DNA from: Thermoproteota archaeon
GTDB taxonomy: Archaea; Thermoproteota; Thermoprotei_A; Sulfolobales; Ignisphaeraceae
Length of the DNA stretch: 57,469 nt
Assembly: GCA_013154235.1 (NCBI GenBank)
Contig: JAADCV010000002.1
Coordinates: 1 to 57,469, forward strand
Reading direction: 5' to 3'
Within the stretch, counting starts at the first letter, position 1. Every line of letters starts with the position of its first letter. The notes under the pieces are model-generated. The model did no database searches and had not been told where the DNA came from. It was given only the letters and a program-made list of their open reading frames with translations. Below are positions 24,184-32,339 of the stretch, one piece after another. Made by a program: the position numbers and the translations under genes.

Positions 24184-25161
24184 GTGCCTAATGCACTTAC
24201 AAACGTTCGCAAGATCATCAAGATCGGGGAGAGGAGCGCTGGCATAACGATTCCTAAGGAATGGCTCCCGATGCTCGGCCTATCCATAGGCTCGAGCGTT
24301 GAGGTCTCCCTCGGCTCTGGCTACATAATGATTAAGCCCCTCAACGTGACTAAGCCCAAGCCCCTCTACTACGTGAAGATCCGTGGACGCGACGTCGACA
24401 CCCTCTCTAGGCTAATCATCGCTGGGTACATAGAGGGCTACGATATGATCATCGTTGAGGACTCTAGAGACATCGCTAGGAAGGCCTTCTACAGCGTCGC
24501 CATGAGGCTTCCCGGAGCCATAGCTATGGACGGGGCTAGGTTCACGATAAAGATCAGTGTCGATGAGATGAACACGAAGGTGGAGGAGGTCATATCATCG
24601 ATGAAGACAACGATAGACACCATGTTCGACCTGTTGATGGACTACTTCCAGAGCGGGGACAAGACGAAGCTCGAGCAGCTAATAAGGCTAGACGACGATC
24701 TAGATAGGCTCCACTTCCTAGGGGTTCGCACGATTAAGAGAACCTCGTTTAGGAATCCGCAGGATTCGCTAGACAACCTCATAGTGATTAAGAGCCTCGA
24801 GCACATTGGGGATGCTCTCGATAGGGCCTCCAGCACGCTGCTGAAGCTAGGGACAAACTTCGGTGAGGAGTGCAAGAAGAGGTTTAGGGATATCTTCGCT
24901 AGGGTAGCAGCATACATGTCTAAGGCGATAAACGCGTTCATGAGCCTCAACCTCGATCTGGCCATAAGGGTGCTTACGGAGCGCGAGCCTCTATCCAGAA
25001 CAATATTCTCGCTCGCAAGCAACTGCGCAGCAACTCCAGAGACTCTAGCGCTGATACACGAGGCCACGGTTATACTATACGAGGCTGCTGAGATAGCGGA
25101 GATAGCTACGGCGAAGATGATTAGGCACAGCGAGGAGAGGAGCGTAGAGCTCTCGACTTAG
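24184..25161 (+). CDS. AbrB-PhoU fusion regulator
   Basis: The 325-residue protein joins an N-terminal SpoVT/AbrB-type swapped-hairpin DNA-binding domain (VRKIIKIGERSAGITIPKEW, about residues 1-55) to a C-terminal all-helical PhoU domain (about 110-320, LEHIGDALDRASSTLLKLG and a second bundle near ILYEAAEIAEIA). PhoU proteins monitor phosphate uptake, and this archaeal fusion is thought to couple that to transcription. No pst genes are adjacent. The GTG start opens directly on the AbrB strand. Confidence 0.88.
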   Translation: MPNALTNVRKIIKIGERSAGITIPKEWLPMLGLSIGSSVEVSLGSGYIMIKPLNVTKPKPLYYVKIRGRDVDTLSRLIIAGYIEGYDMIIVEDSRDIARKAFYSVAMRLPGAIAMDGARFTIKISVDEMNTKVEEVISSMKTTIDTMFDLLMDYFQSGDKTKLEQLIRLDDDLDRLHFLGVRTIKRTSFRNPQDSLDNLIVIKSLEHIGDALDRASSTLLKLGTNFGEECKKRFRDIFARVAAYMSKAINAFMSLNLDLAIRVLTEREPLSRTIFSLASNCAATPETLALIHEATVILYEAAEIAEIATAKMIRHSEERSVELST

Positions 25162-25239
25162 GGCTTAGGAATCGTTAGTAAGGCGTAGCAACACTTTTGG
25201 CTTAGCGGCTAACCCTAGTTGACTCCCTAACGCTAGGCG

Positions 25240-26283
25240 GTGCGCCTAGCTTTGAGGGTAGGTGTAGCGATAGCTCTTGCGCTAACAACCATACTTTTGC
25301 TCCCAATCCTCATCCCAATACCCCATATCCACCGACCGCTGGTTCTAACCTACTACTACGTGTGGTACGGTAGGGGTCTAGGGCATAGGCACTGGAACGA
25401 TACTCCAGCTGGCGAAGTTATCGATGTGCCGCTGCTAGGGTTCTACAGTAGCTACAGCACCCTAACGATAGTTACTCAGCTAGCGCTGATGAAGCTAGCC
25501 GGTATAGATGGTGTGATCGTATCGTGGTGGGGCCCCGGAAGCTACGAGGATAGAGTTGCTAAGAGAGTGTTTAGGTACCTAAGGATCTTCGGGTTGAAGG
25601 GCTGCATAATGATCGAGCCCTTCATAACGGGTAGCGTGACTAGAGCTAGAGATGTATATAACTCCTCCTTCTGGAGCCACGTGCTTAGCTACATCGAGAA
25701 GAACTTCATAGAGCCCTACCCCCACACCTACATAAGAATCGATGGAAAGCCCTTGGTACTAGCATTCGCTCCCGTAGGAGTGTTCTACAGACCTCACCCC
25801 AAGAACCTCGTGATTCGCATCGTTGGCCTCTTCGTCGACCAGGTTAACCAGCTATCTTCCATAACAGGCGCTAGGCTTGACTGGGACCTGTGGCCATGGT
25901 ACATACCCTTATCGCGGGGGTTCCACGGGCTTAGGATTAGGGTAGGGGGATACGTAGCGCTATCCCCTAGGTACGACCCAGCTATAGAGGTTGTTGAGGG
26001 AACCGATAGAGAGGATCCTCTCGTAATGGATCGCAGCTACACGCACCTAACGTACCTAATGGAGTGGATCTGGGTTGTGAAGCACCTCGATAGTGTGAGG
26101 ATAGTCGCTATCTACAGCTGGAACGAGTACCACGAGAGGAGCGAGATAGAGCCACATATAGACGCAACTGGCTTCAGTGGGCTCTACCCATACATAGCAA
26201 CGCTCGTCTTCGCTAACCTAGCCCACCTACTAGGCTCTTGGCTCAGCGCAGCTAATCTACTAGCTCAAGCCAATAGCTACTAG
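25240..26283 (+). CDS. Secreted or anchored GH99-like glycoside hydrolase
   Basis: The 347-residue protein has an N-terminal membrane segment (about residues 7-28, signal or anchor) and a barrel-type domain. YYYVWYG near the start, GIDGVIVSWWGPG, MIEPF and particularly YSWNEYHERSEIEP match the pattern of GH99/GH71-like enzymes, in which the WNE-xHE stretch carries the catalytic residues. GH99 enzymes act on alpha-mannosides. The substrate here, possibly S-layer glycans or environmental polysaccharide, is inferred. The GTG start at 25240 fits the signal peptide. Confidence 0.72.
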   Translation: MRLALRVGVAIALALTTILLLPILIPIPHIHRPLVLTYYYVWYGRGLGHRHWNDTPAGEVIDVPLLGFYSSYSTLTIVTQLALMKLAGIDGVIVSWWGPGSYEDRVAKRVFRYLRIFGLKGCIMIEPFITGSVTRARDVYNSSFWSHVLSYIEKNFIEPYPHTYIRIDGKPLVLAFAPVGVFYRPHPKNLVIRIVGLFVDQVNQLSSITGARLDWDLWPWYIPLSRGFHGLRIRVGGYVALSPRYDPAIEVVEGTDREDPLVMDRSYTHLTYLMEWIWVVKHLDSVRIVAIYSWNEYHERSEIEPHIDATGFSGLYPYIATLVFANLAHLLGSWLSAANLLAQANSY

Positions 26284-26293
26284 GTGAGGCTCC

Positions 26294-26752
26294 CTGGGCG
26301 AAGAGGCTGTAGCTAGATTCTATGTTAGAGCTGTGAACAGAGAGGGGTTTAGAGTCGTTAATAGGTGCGGTGAGGGTCATCAGATAGTTGCTGACGAGCC
26401 TAAAGAGCTAGGGGGCTCTGGCCAGGGGCCTAATCCTATAGAGCTCTTCCTCGCATCGCTAGCTAGCTGCTTCGCGATAACAACGAGGATATTCGCTAGC
26501 AAGATGGGTATAGAGGTGGGCCTCATCGAGGTCGATGCCTATGCAGAGCTCGACCTGAGGTCTATGGCTATAGAGAGCGACGTCGAGCCTGGGCTACGGA
26601 GCGTGATCCTGAAAGCTAGGATTTCGTCGAGCGCGAAGTGCAGCGACCTCGATAAACTCGTGGAGGCTGTGCTCCGTAGATGGGTTGTGGGGGCAACCGT
26701 AGCTAAATCCGGTGTTCTACGGGTTGAGGTTGAGAAGATGTGCTTAGAGTAA
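26294..26752 (+). CDS. OsmC-family peroxiredoxin-like protein
   Basis: The two OsmC cysteines are present, in LASLASCFAITTR and SSAKCSDLDKLV, with the GGSGQGPNPIELF turn. The protein would reduce organic hydroperoxides. The ORF track starts at GTG 26333, which removes the first beta strand. The frame is open upstream to a stop at 26285-26287, and EEAVARFYVRAVNREG reads like the missing strand. A GGTGAG ribosome-binding site at 26283-26288 is 5 bases before CTG 26294, so I prefer CTG as start (152 residues). This near-cognate start is inference. Confidence 0.8.
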   Translation: MGEEAVARFYVRAVNREGFRVVNRCGEGHQIVADEPKELGGSGQGPNPIELFLASLASCFAITTRIFASKMGIEVGLIEVDAYAELDLRSMAIESDVEPGLRSVILKARISSSAKCSDLDKLVEAVLRRWVVGATVAKSGVLRVEVEKMCLE

Positions 26753-26758
26753 GAGCCT

Positions 26759-27247
26759 CTAGCGCTCTCCAGCCACTAGGTCCCGAACCCTCTTCAGCGC
26801 TTCGATAACGTAGTGCTCCTTAGACACAACGCTTGACGGGGGTAGGTAAACGACCTTAACACCGTAGGTCTCAGCTGTTCTAGCTAGCTTCTTATCGCCC
26901 GTAACGAGCACAGCCCCTAGCTTCCTTGCCCACGTGAGCACATCTAGATCATCCTTTATTGGTAAGAGCGTCGACTCACCGCCCCTACTAACCTCTGTAA
27001 CGGATGTCGAGACCTCGTAGACCTCAACATCTATTCCAAAATCGCGCGCAACCCTCTTAGCTATGCTACCCACGTCCCTAACGGTCTCGTCGAACACTAT
27101 AGGTACCCTACCTCTAGGTCCTGTAGAGGGAGTAGCTGTAGCTACCCTAGCCTCTAGCCTAGGTGATTCGCCTAGCTGCTGGAGAAGCTCTGCCAGCTTC
27201 CTCCTCAGATCCTCTATGTCGCGGAACTCGATTATCAGTTTGTACAA
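26759..27247 (-). CDS. PIN-like protein with coiled N-terminus
   Basis: The 162-residue protein begins with a strand and helix (YKLIIEFRDIEDLRRKLAELL), then a Pro/Thr-rich linker, then a segment resembling the second half of a PIN-type fold: VRDVGSIAKRVARDFGID, LDVLTWARKLGAVLVTGDKKLARTAETYGV. The TGDKK Asp and the LDVLTWA Asp match late PIN acidic positions, but the early ones are not clear. It could be a VapC-like nuclease or an inactive relative. A 40-codon gene with its own promoter lies 43 bases upstream on the same strand. Confidence 0.6.
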   Translation of the reverse strand: MYKLIIEFRDIEDLRRKLAELLQQLGESPRLEARVATATPSTGPRGRVPIVFDETVRDVGSIAKRVARDFGIDVEVYEVSTSVTEVSRGGESTLLPIKDDLDVLTWARKLGAVLVTGDKKLARTAETYGVKVVYLPPSSVVSKEHYVIEALKRVRDLVAGER

Positions 27248-27290
27248 GGCTTCACCTAGGGCTCGGCTGGGAAAGCGGGTTTTTATGGGG

Positions 27291-27413
27291 TTAGGCTGCG
27301 GGGAAGCCTAGCTCTAGAAGCATGTATATCTCTAGCTCTAGCCTATCGATGTTCTTAGGCGCCTCCGCCCTCTTCCTTCGGGGGATGCGGGGGATTCTCA
27401 CTGCGAGCGCCAT
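27291..27413 (-). CDS. Small basic 40-residue protein (not in ORF track)
   Basis: An ATG at 27413 opens a 40-codon frame starting MALAVRIPRIPRRKRAE, with a C-terminal helix IDRLELEIYMLLELG. A strong TATA element (AGATATATAAAG) lies about 32 bases upstream and a GGGTG ribosome-binding site just before the ATG, which is unusually good support for so small a gene. The basic N-terminus suggests nucleic-acid binding. It precedes the PIN-like gene, so an antitoxin-like role is possible, but no family is recognised. Confidence 0.6.
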   Translation of the reverse strand: MALAVRIPRIPRRKRAEAPKNIDRLELEIYMLLELGFPAA

Positions 27414-27444
27414 TCTCTACACCCAGTAAGACAATAGTTTCCAG

Positions 27445-27456
27445 CTTTATATATCT
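27445..27456 (-). promoter_or_regulatory. Strong TATA-box promoter
   Basis: The minus strand reads AGATATATAAAG, a near-ideal archaeal TATA box. Transcription would start near 27423, giving a leader of about 10 bases before the small gene at 27413. Confidence 0.65.
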
Positions 27457-27549
27457 CAGCCCGAGACCCTCTAAGGCGAGTGCCTAACACTCGTCGCGCC
27501 GCTAGAGCTTTTCATGGAGAGCTGCTGACGACACTGCGGTGGAGATACC

Positions 27550-28236
27550 TTGGGCAAGCTCCTAGAGCTAGCTAGGTCTAGACCCCTCCTGCAGGTAGCT
27601 ATAGACCTGACTAGCATCGGTAGGGCAATGGCTGTAGCCCTAGAGGCGTCTAGAGCTGGCGCTCATGTGATCGAGGTTGGAACCCCTCTGATCAAGGTGT
27701 GGGGAGCAGCTGCTGTCGAAGCTGTTAGCCAGGGGGTTGGTGAGCGGAGCGTGGTTCTAGCGGATACGAAGACTGCTGACGCTGCTAGGGTAGAGCTAGA
27801 GCCGCTGATTAGGGCTGGTGCCTCGGCAGTAACCGTTCTAGGGCTATGCAGCCCAGAGATCATCGAGGAGGCTCTATCGATAGCTAGCGAGATGGGTGCC
27901 GACCTAGTCGTGGATCTGATACACGTGGATAACCCAGTTGATAGGGCTCTCAAGCTAGCTGAGCTAGGAGCTAGGGTGTTCGAGCTTCACGTAGGTGTAG
28001 ACGTCCAGAAGCGCAGAGGTCTAGACGCTAGAGCTCTTCTCAGCGAGGTTGAGGAGCTCTCGAGGAGCGGCATCGTTGTAGCGGTAGCTGGAGGGATCAA
28101 GCCTAGCAACGCTGGAGAGTTCGTTGCGAGAGGGGCTAGGATCGTGGTTATAGGGGGAGCTATCTACAGAGCTGAGAACCCCTTCGAGGCGACTAGAAGG
28201 GCTCTAGAGAGCATCGAGGCCGCTGCCTCTAGATAG
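27550..28236 (+). CDS. hps: 3-hexulose-6-phosphate synthase (OMP decarboxylase-like barrel)
   Basis: The 228-residue TIM barrel carries VVLADTKTADA, the D-x-K-x-x-D motif of the OMP decarboxylase suprafamily as found in hexulose-phosphate synthase, plus VIEVGTPLIKVWG at the substrate end and VAGGIKPSN near the phosphate site. In archaea lacking the oxidative pentose pathway, HPS with PHI makes ribulose 5-phosphate from fructose 6-phosphate, releasing formaldehyde. A PHI gene is not adjacent. True OMP decarboxylase is less likely given the motif context. The 3' end overlaps the convergent ASCH gene by 33 bases. Confidence 0.88.
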   Translation: MGKLLELARSRPLLQVAIDLTSIGRAMAVALEASRAGAHVIEVGTPLIKVWGAAAVEAVSQGVGERSVVLADTKTADAARVELEPLIRAGASAVTVLGLCSPEIIEEALSIASEMGADLVVDLIHVDNPVDRALKLAELGARVFELHVGVDVQKRRGLDARALLSEVEELSRSGIVVAVAGGIKPSNAGEFVARGARIVVIGGAIYRAENPFEATRRALESIEAAASR

Positions 28237-28662
28237 CTCGAGAACTAGCGAGAACACCCTATCGTCTCTAGCGTAGCTGATAGGAGGTCTGTACCCAGGT
28301 ATGTATCTACGCACCTCTGCTAGAGGCACAGCCCGGGGGAGCCTGCGAGCGCTACCCCTCTCGATAGCTATGACCACGAGCCTCCTCCTAGACCCAACGT
28401 AGTGCTGCTCCACGAACCTCCAGTTCTCCTCGTCGAAGAGCTCGCAGCACTGCCTAAGCCACTCTATAGCTTCGGAGGCCCACCCGACGAACACCTCTCT
28501 AACACTGAATAGCCCTGTGAAGGCTTTCACCGGTGTGGATTCGTAGACGAGGATCTCCTCCCCGGGCTCGATCGGGCCGAAGTAGGTTCTTATCTCGCAG
28601 TCCTTCATCCCCCTGAGTATCTGCTCAGCGTAGATGGGCTTGAACGACATCACTATCCCCAT
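28204..28662 (-). CDS. ASCH-domain protein
   Basis: The 152-residue protein opens with MSFKPIYAEQILRGMKDCEIR, the typical ASCH start (a PUA-like fold with the K-x-x-E/R substrate loop), followed by PGEEILVYESTPVKAFTGLFSV. ASCH proteins bind RNA or nucleotides, and some are amidohydrolases of modified nucleosides. The C-terminal half adds a helical region. A TATA-like TTCTTATATAG on the minus strand near 28700 could drive it. Confidence 0.75.
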   Translation of the reverse strand: MGIVMSFKPIYAEQILRGMKDCEIRTYFGPIEPGEEILVYESTPVKAFTGLFSVREVFVGWASEAIEWLRQCCELFDEENWRFVEQHYVGSRRRLVVIAIERGSARRLPRAVPLAEVRRYIPGYRPPISYARDDRVFSLVLELSRGSGLDAL

Positions 28663-28791
28663 ACTCTAGCCACCTCCCCTACATCGCGCAGCCAAACTAT
28701 ATAAGAATTGAGATGCTCTAAACTTATGTACTAAACCCTTAATAGTCTACAGCGTAGGCGATTAACGCGCTACAGCGCGGGGGTGAGGAGC

Positions 28792-29175
28792 ATGGGTAGC
28801 GAGCTGGGGCTACTGCTATCCATTAGCTTGAGCGGGTACGGAATGGCCTTCGCGATAATATCGCTCATCGTCGCGATACCCTACTTCCTGCTACGCAGAG
28901 AGGTAGCTCCCAAACCAACGGCTAGAGCTGAGCAGCCGAGCGCAGCTGGAGCTAAGGAGGTTGCTGGAGCTTCTGAGGAGGAGGCTATGCTGCTAGCAGC
29001 TGCCGTGGCTGCCGCTATGCACGTGCACACCTCCCTTAGGAGGAGAGCCCCCGCGGCTAGAGCCTACACGGGCTACGCACCCGTCTCCGGATGGATCGTA
29101 GCTGCTAGGATCGACCAGATGACCTCGCTCGAGAGGGGATGGGGTGGTAGAGCATGGCGAACGTATCGCTCCTAG
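28792..29175 (+). CDS. Sodium-pump decarboxylase gamma-type subunit (OadG-like)
   Basis: The 127-residue protein (from ATG 28792, with GGGGTGAGG ahead of it) has one N-terminal membrane segment (GMAFAIISLIVAIPYFLL), an Ala/Pro-rich linker and a region EEEAMLLAAAVAAAMHVH followed by a basic tail. Size, single helix and position directly before the beta subunit, overlapping it by 22 bases, fit the gamma subunit that anchors the biotin-dependent decarboxylase. Sequence conservation in this family is weak, so the call rests mostly on context. Confidence 0.72.
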   Translation: MGSELGLLLSISLSGYGMAFAIISLIVAIPYFLLRREVAPKPTARAEQPSAAGAKEVAGASEEEAMLLAAAVAAAMHVHTSLRRRAPAARAYTGYAPVSGWIVAARIDQMTSLERGWGGRAWRTYRS

Positions 29176-30458
29176 AGGTGCTGTTTAAGCAGAGCGGTTT
29201 CAACGTGTTTACGCACCCAGTTGAGGCAGGGATAAGGATACTGTTCATGGCGTGGGGCCTAGCGCTCTTTCTGCTGGGGATCAAGAAGAGGGTAGAGCCC
29301 CTGCTGCTGATGCCCCTAGGCCTAGCGATGTTCCTCGCCAACGCTCCAGGGCTTCACCTAGCGGCTTACCAGTGCAAGATAGTTGCTAGCAAGGCCCAGC
29401 TAGCGGGGCTCGGAGGCATAGTCAACATCGTTAAGATAGGCAGCGTCTACAAGGTGTGTAGCCCCGAGAGAACAGCTATTCTAGCATGGATATTCCACTA
29501 CGTTGTCAAGACCGAGATAGGGCCCATACTCATATTCTTCGGCATAGGAGCGCTATCGGACTTCAGGCCGATGCTGTCCTACCCCATAGCATCGATAGTT
29601 GGTGCAGCTGCCCAGCTCGGAATCATCGTCGTGTCGGCGATAGCGCTAAGCCTAGGGTTCCCAATGGGGCAGGCGATGGCTATAGGTGTCGTGGGTGGAG
29701 CTGACGGGCCTACAACGATATACACGGCGATAAATATCGCTCCAGAGCTCGTTGGGCCTCTAACCATAGCTGTCTACAGCTACATAGCGTTGATACCAGT
29801 CATACAGCCCCCGATAGCGAGGCTGCTCATTCCGAAGAAGTACCGTGCCGTTAAGATGCCTCCGCCCAAGCCAGTATCCTCTAGAACTATAATACTCTTC
29901 TGGATCGTTACGGTGCTAGCTGTAGCGTTCCTGGTACCCAACGCCCTCCCGCTGATCCTAGCGCTAGCCGCTGGCAACATAATTAGGGAGTGCGGCATTA
30001 CCGAGGTGCTCTCTAGGTACGGCAAGACCGTGCCCGAGGCGCTGCTAGACATAGCCACAATCCTAACTATGTTCGGCGTAGGCGCTACGCTGAGCTACGA
30101 CTTCCTGAGTCAGTTCGTAATCGGCGGCACTGCTGGATACATACACTTCATAGAGAGAGCGTTCCTAGCGCTAGGCCTAGGGCTCCTAGCATTCATAATA
30201 TCCACCGTGGGCGGCATTAGCTTCGCGTGGATACTCTACTTCGTCACGAAGGGCAAGGTCAACCCGCTGATAGGGTGTGCGGGTGTCTCAGCGGTACCCA
30301 TATCCGCTAGGGTTGCGCAGAGAGAGGCTAGCAGGGTGGATCCATCGACGTACATACTGTACCACGCGCTAGGGCCTAACGTAGCTGGAGTGATAGGCAC
30401 TGCTATAGTTGCTGGCACGTACATAGGGGCGTTCAAGGCCCTCATGCTGATGCACTAA
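29154..30458 (+). CDS. oadB: Sodium-translocating decarboxylase beta subunit
   Basis: The 434-residue multi-pass membrane protein couples decarboxylation of an acyl-CoA or oxaloacetate to Na+ export. It has the key region GGADGPTTIYTAI, where the Asp is needed for sodium transport, and the C-terminal GCAGVSAVPISARVAQRE plus YHALGPNVAGVIG, which hold further Na+-site residues. Length and about nine to eleven helices match the family. Carboxyltransferase and biotin carrier subunits are not in the window. In archaea the likely substrate is methylmalonyl-CoA, but this is inference. Confidence 0.93.
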   Translation: MANVSLLEVLFKQSGFNVFTHPVEAGIRILFMAWGLALFLLGIKKRVEPLLLMPLGLAMFLANAPGLHLAAYQCKIVASKAQLAGLGGIVNIVKIGSVYKVCSPERTAILAWIFHYVVKTEIGPILIFFGIGALSDFRPMLSYPIASIVGAAAQLGIIVVSAIALSLGFPMGQAMAIGVVGGADGPTTIYTAINIAPELVGPLTIAVYSYIALIPVIQPPIARLLIPKKYRAVKMPPPKPVSSRTIILFWIVTVLAVAFLVPNALPLILALAAGNIIRECGITEVLSRYGKTVPEALLDIATILTMFGVGATLSYDFLSQFVIGGTAGYIHFIERAFLALGLGLLAFIISTVGGISFAWILYFVTKGKVNPLIGCAGVSAVPISARVAQREASRVDPSTYILYHALGPNVAGVIGTAIVAGTYIGAFKALMLMH

Positions 30459-30492
30459 AGCTTTTTCTCGCTGAGCTTCATTTCTCCACCTC

Positions 30493-30559
30493 TAGATGAT
30501 GTGGAAAGAGCCGGCTGAGCAGCGAGCGCGTAGGTGATGAGGCAAACGCGGCTGATAGG
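30493..30559 (+). ncRNA. C/D-box guide sRNA, probable 23S target
   Basis: C-like ATGATGT (30496-30502, last base off), 12-nt guide GGAAAGAGCCGG, D' CTGA (30515-30518), a longer 15-nt spacer, C' GTGATGA (30534-30540), 11-nt guide GGCAAACGCGG, D CTGA (30552-30555). The D' guide complements CCGGCTCTTTCC, close to the conserved TCGGCTCTT(T)CC of 23S rRNA in the peptidyl-transferase region as I remember it. The spacer is longer than usual. It lies between the decarboxylase and surface-protein genes. Confidence 0.7.
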
Positions 30560-30648
30560 GTGCTACGCTTGTTCTTCTCGAACGATTGTTTAAGCCGCTT
30601 TACTTATTAGGGGCAATACGCAGAGCTGGCTACTAGGTGTAGTTCGAA

Positions 30649-32334
30649 ATGGGTATCCGCCTAGCTACTCTGCTTGTAGTACCTATAGTCGTTGTGCTGG
30701 CTCTATCTCCACTAGCCCTAGCAGCATCTCCGGCGCTAACGCTTAAGTTGGTGATGAAGAGGTACGATAATAGCGTGCTCATGGATCTATACCTCAACTA
30801 CATCAATGCATCTGCGAGAGTCCTCTCGCACGGGCTTAGAGTCGATGCTGAGGTAACAACAGAGGTCGTTCACAACAGCACGATGATCGCTAGGTACAGG
30901 GTTTCCGTGGTGCAGTTCCTAGCATCTTCACCACCGTTCGAGGCGGCGAATAAGTTCCACATAGTGGTTAGGAGCCGTAGCCCCAACGCGACGACGTCTC
31001 TAATCACGGTAAGCGGAGTCATGACTACGTTCTCGCAGCAGGCCTCTGGAAACGTCAGCTTCTACGCGAAGGGAAGTCTGAAGCTGACGAGGAGCCTAGT
31101 CTACCTAGTTAGCTTCAGGGGGCTGGTAGCGATACAGAAGTCTGCTATACCCAAGGACCAGAGGAAGGAGTTCCTGAACAACCTCGAGATGGTTAGCGCG
31201 CTGCTCAGCCCAGCATTCGTGAACGCTATGCTGGATCGAGCGAACATCACGTGGATAAAGGTTAGGGGGCTCAGCGTTGATGTGGGACAGAACTCGAGCT
31301 ACATAAACCTTAGGTACTCGGTCACAGCTGCTATCAGCATCCTAGGCTACGCGCAGTGGATCAAGAGCTCTAGGGTAAGCGCCCAGACCCCGCTAGGGCC
31401 GCTAGCTAGAGTTGCTCGAGCTAGCCCCGAGGCTATCGTTGATCTAGCTAGGGAGCTGCTGAAGCTAAACATCACTAGGTCTAGCTATGCTACGATAGAC
31501 GCTAGGATAGTTCCTGGCTACCTCATCAGCGTTAGCATCGTTGGCAACGTGAGCGCTCGGGGCAACATAACTGGGTACTACAGGTTCTACGCTAAGTACG
31601 CCTCGTCTATGCTGTTGAGAAACGTGAACAGCTCTACCGTATCTAGGTACCTATCGGAGCTCGTGATACTGCCCTACAACACAACGATGAAGCTAGCTAT
31701 GAGGGAGTCGAGAGGCAGCGGGCTAGAGGTATCGCTAGGAATCATCAACCTGAGAGTCGGCCACGCCTACCTGAAGGGTGAGGAGGGTGTCGAGAGGGTA
31801 GCAACGATACTGTCCTCCATGATCTCCGGGCTCAAGATAGCTTGCGCGAAGCTAGGGCTTCCAGCAAGCATAAGCTACTCCACTCAGGGGGTCAGCTTCT
31901 CTCCAAACCCAAGCATAGCCCAGGCTTTCGCAAAGGCTTTCATCAGGGCGCTGTCTAGGGTGAGGCCGCCAACGATAGCGACAACAGTGACTATAACCAG
32001 GAGCCATTCTCCTCCACCGCCACTAGTGCAGACAACAACTAGCATCGCTCCGCAGCAGACAACCACGCTACCCGCTTCAAGCACGCCATCGCTAACCACG
32101 GTACTCAAGGAGATTACGGTGTCTATAAGGAGCTACATCACCAAGACCGTGGTATCGAGAGAGACCCTTACGAGGACCGTTACCACGACCTACACGTCAA
32201 CGATAACCGTCACGATCCCGCACACCGTGATTAAGGAGGTTAAGGTCGCTAGCTACGGGCTAGCCATAGCCCTACTGATAGTCGGTCTCGCGGTTGGAGG
32301 CGGTGTCGCTTACGCTCTAGCTAGAAGAAGGTGA
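30649..32334 (+). CDS. Surface-anchored secreted protein
   Basis: The 561-residue protein has a signal peptide (LLVVPIVVVLALSPLALAAS), a long extracellular beta-rich domain with many N-x-S/T sites, a Ser/Thr/Pro-rich stalk at about 440-500 (TTTSIAPQQTTTLPASST) and a single C-terminal membrane helix (ALLIVGLAVGGGVAYAL) followed by Arg residues. This architecture is typical of crenarchaeal cell-surface proteins tethered through or under the S-layer. I recognise no enzymatic domain, and a binding or structural role is only a guess. Confidence 0.75.
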   Translation: MGIRLATLLVVPIVVVLALSPLALAASPALTLKLVMKRYDNSVLMDLYLNYINASARVLSHGLRVDAEVTTEVVHNSTMIARYRVSVVQFLASSPPFEAANKFHIVVRSRSPNATTSLITVSGVMTTFSQQASGNVSFYAKGSLKLTRSLVYLVSFRGLVAIQKSAIPKDQRKEFLNNLEMVSALLSPAFVNAMLDRANITWIKVRGLSVDVGQNSSYINLRYSVTAAISILGYAQWIKSSRVSAQTPLGPLARVARASPEAIVDLARELLKLNITRSSYATIDARIVPGYLISVSIVGNVSARGNITGYYRFYAKYASSMLLRNVNSSTVSRYLSELVILPYNTTMKLAMRESRGSGLEVSLGIINLRVGHAYLKGEEGVERVATILSSMISGLKIACAKLGLPASISYSTQGVSFSPNPSIAQAFAKAFIRALSRVRPPTIATTVTITRSHSPPPPLVQTTTSIAPQQTTTLPASSTPSLTTVLKEITVSIRSYITKTVVSRETLTRTVTTTYTSTITVTIPHTVIKEVKVASYGLAIALLIVGLAVGGGVAYALARRR

Positions 32335-32339
32335 TTTTT

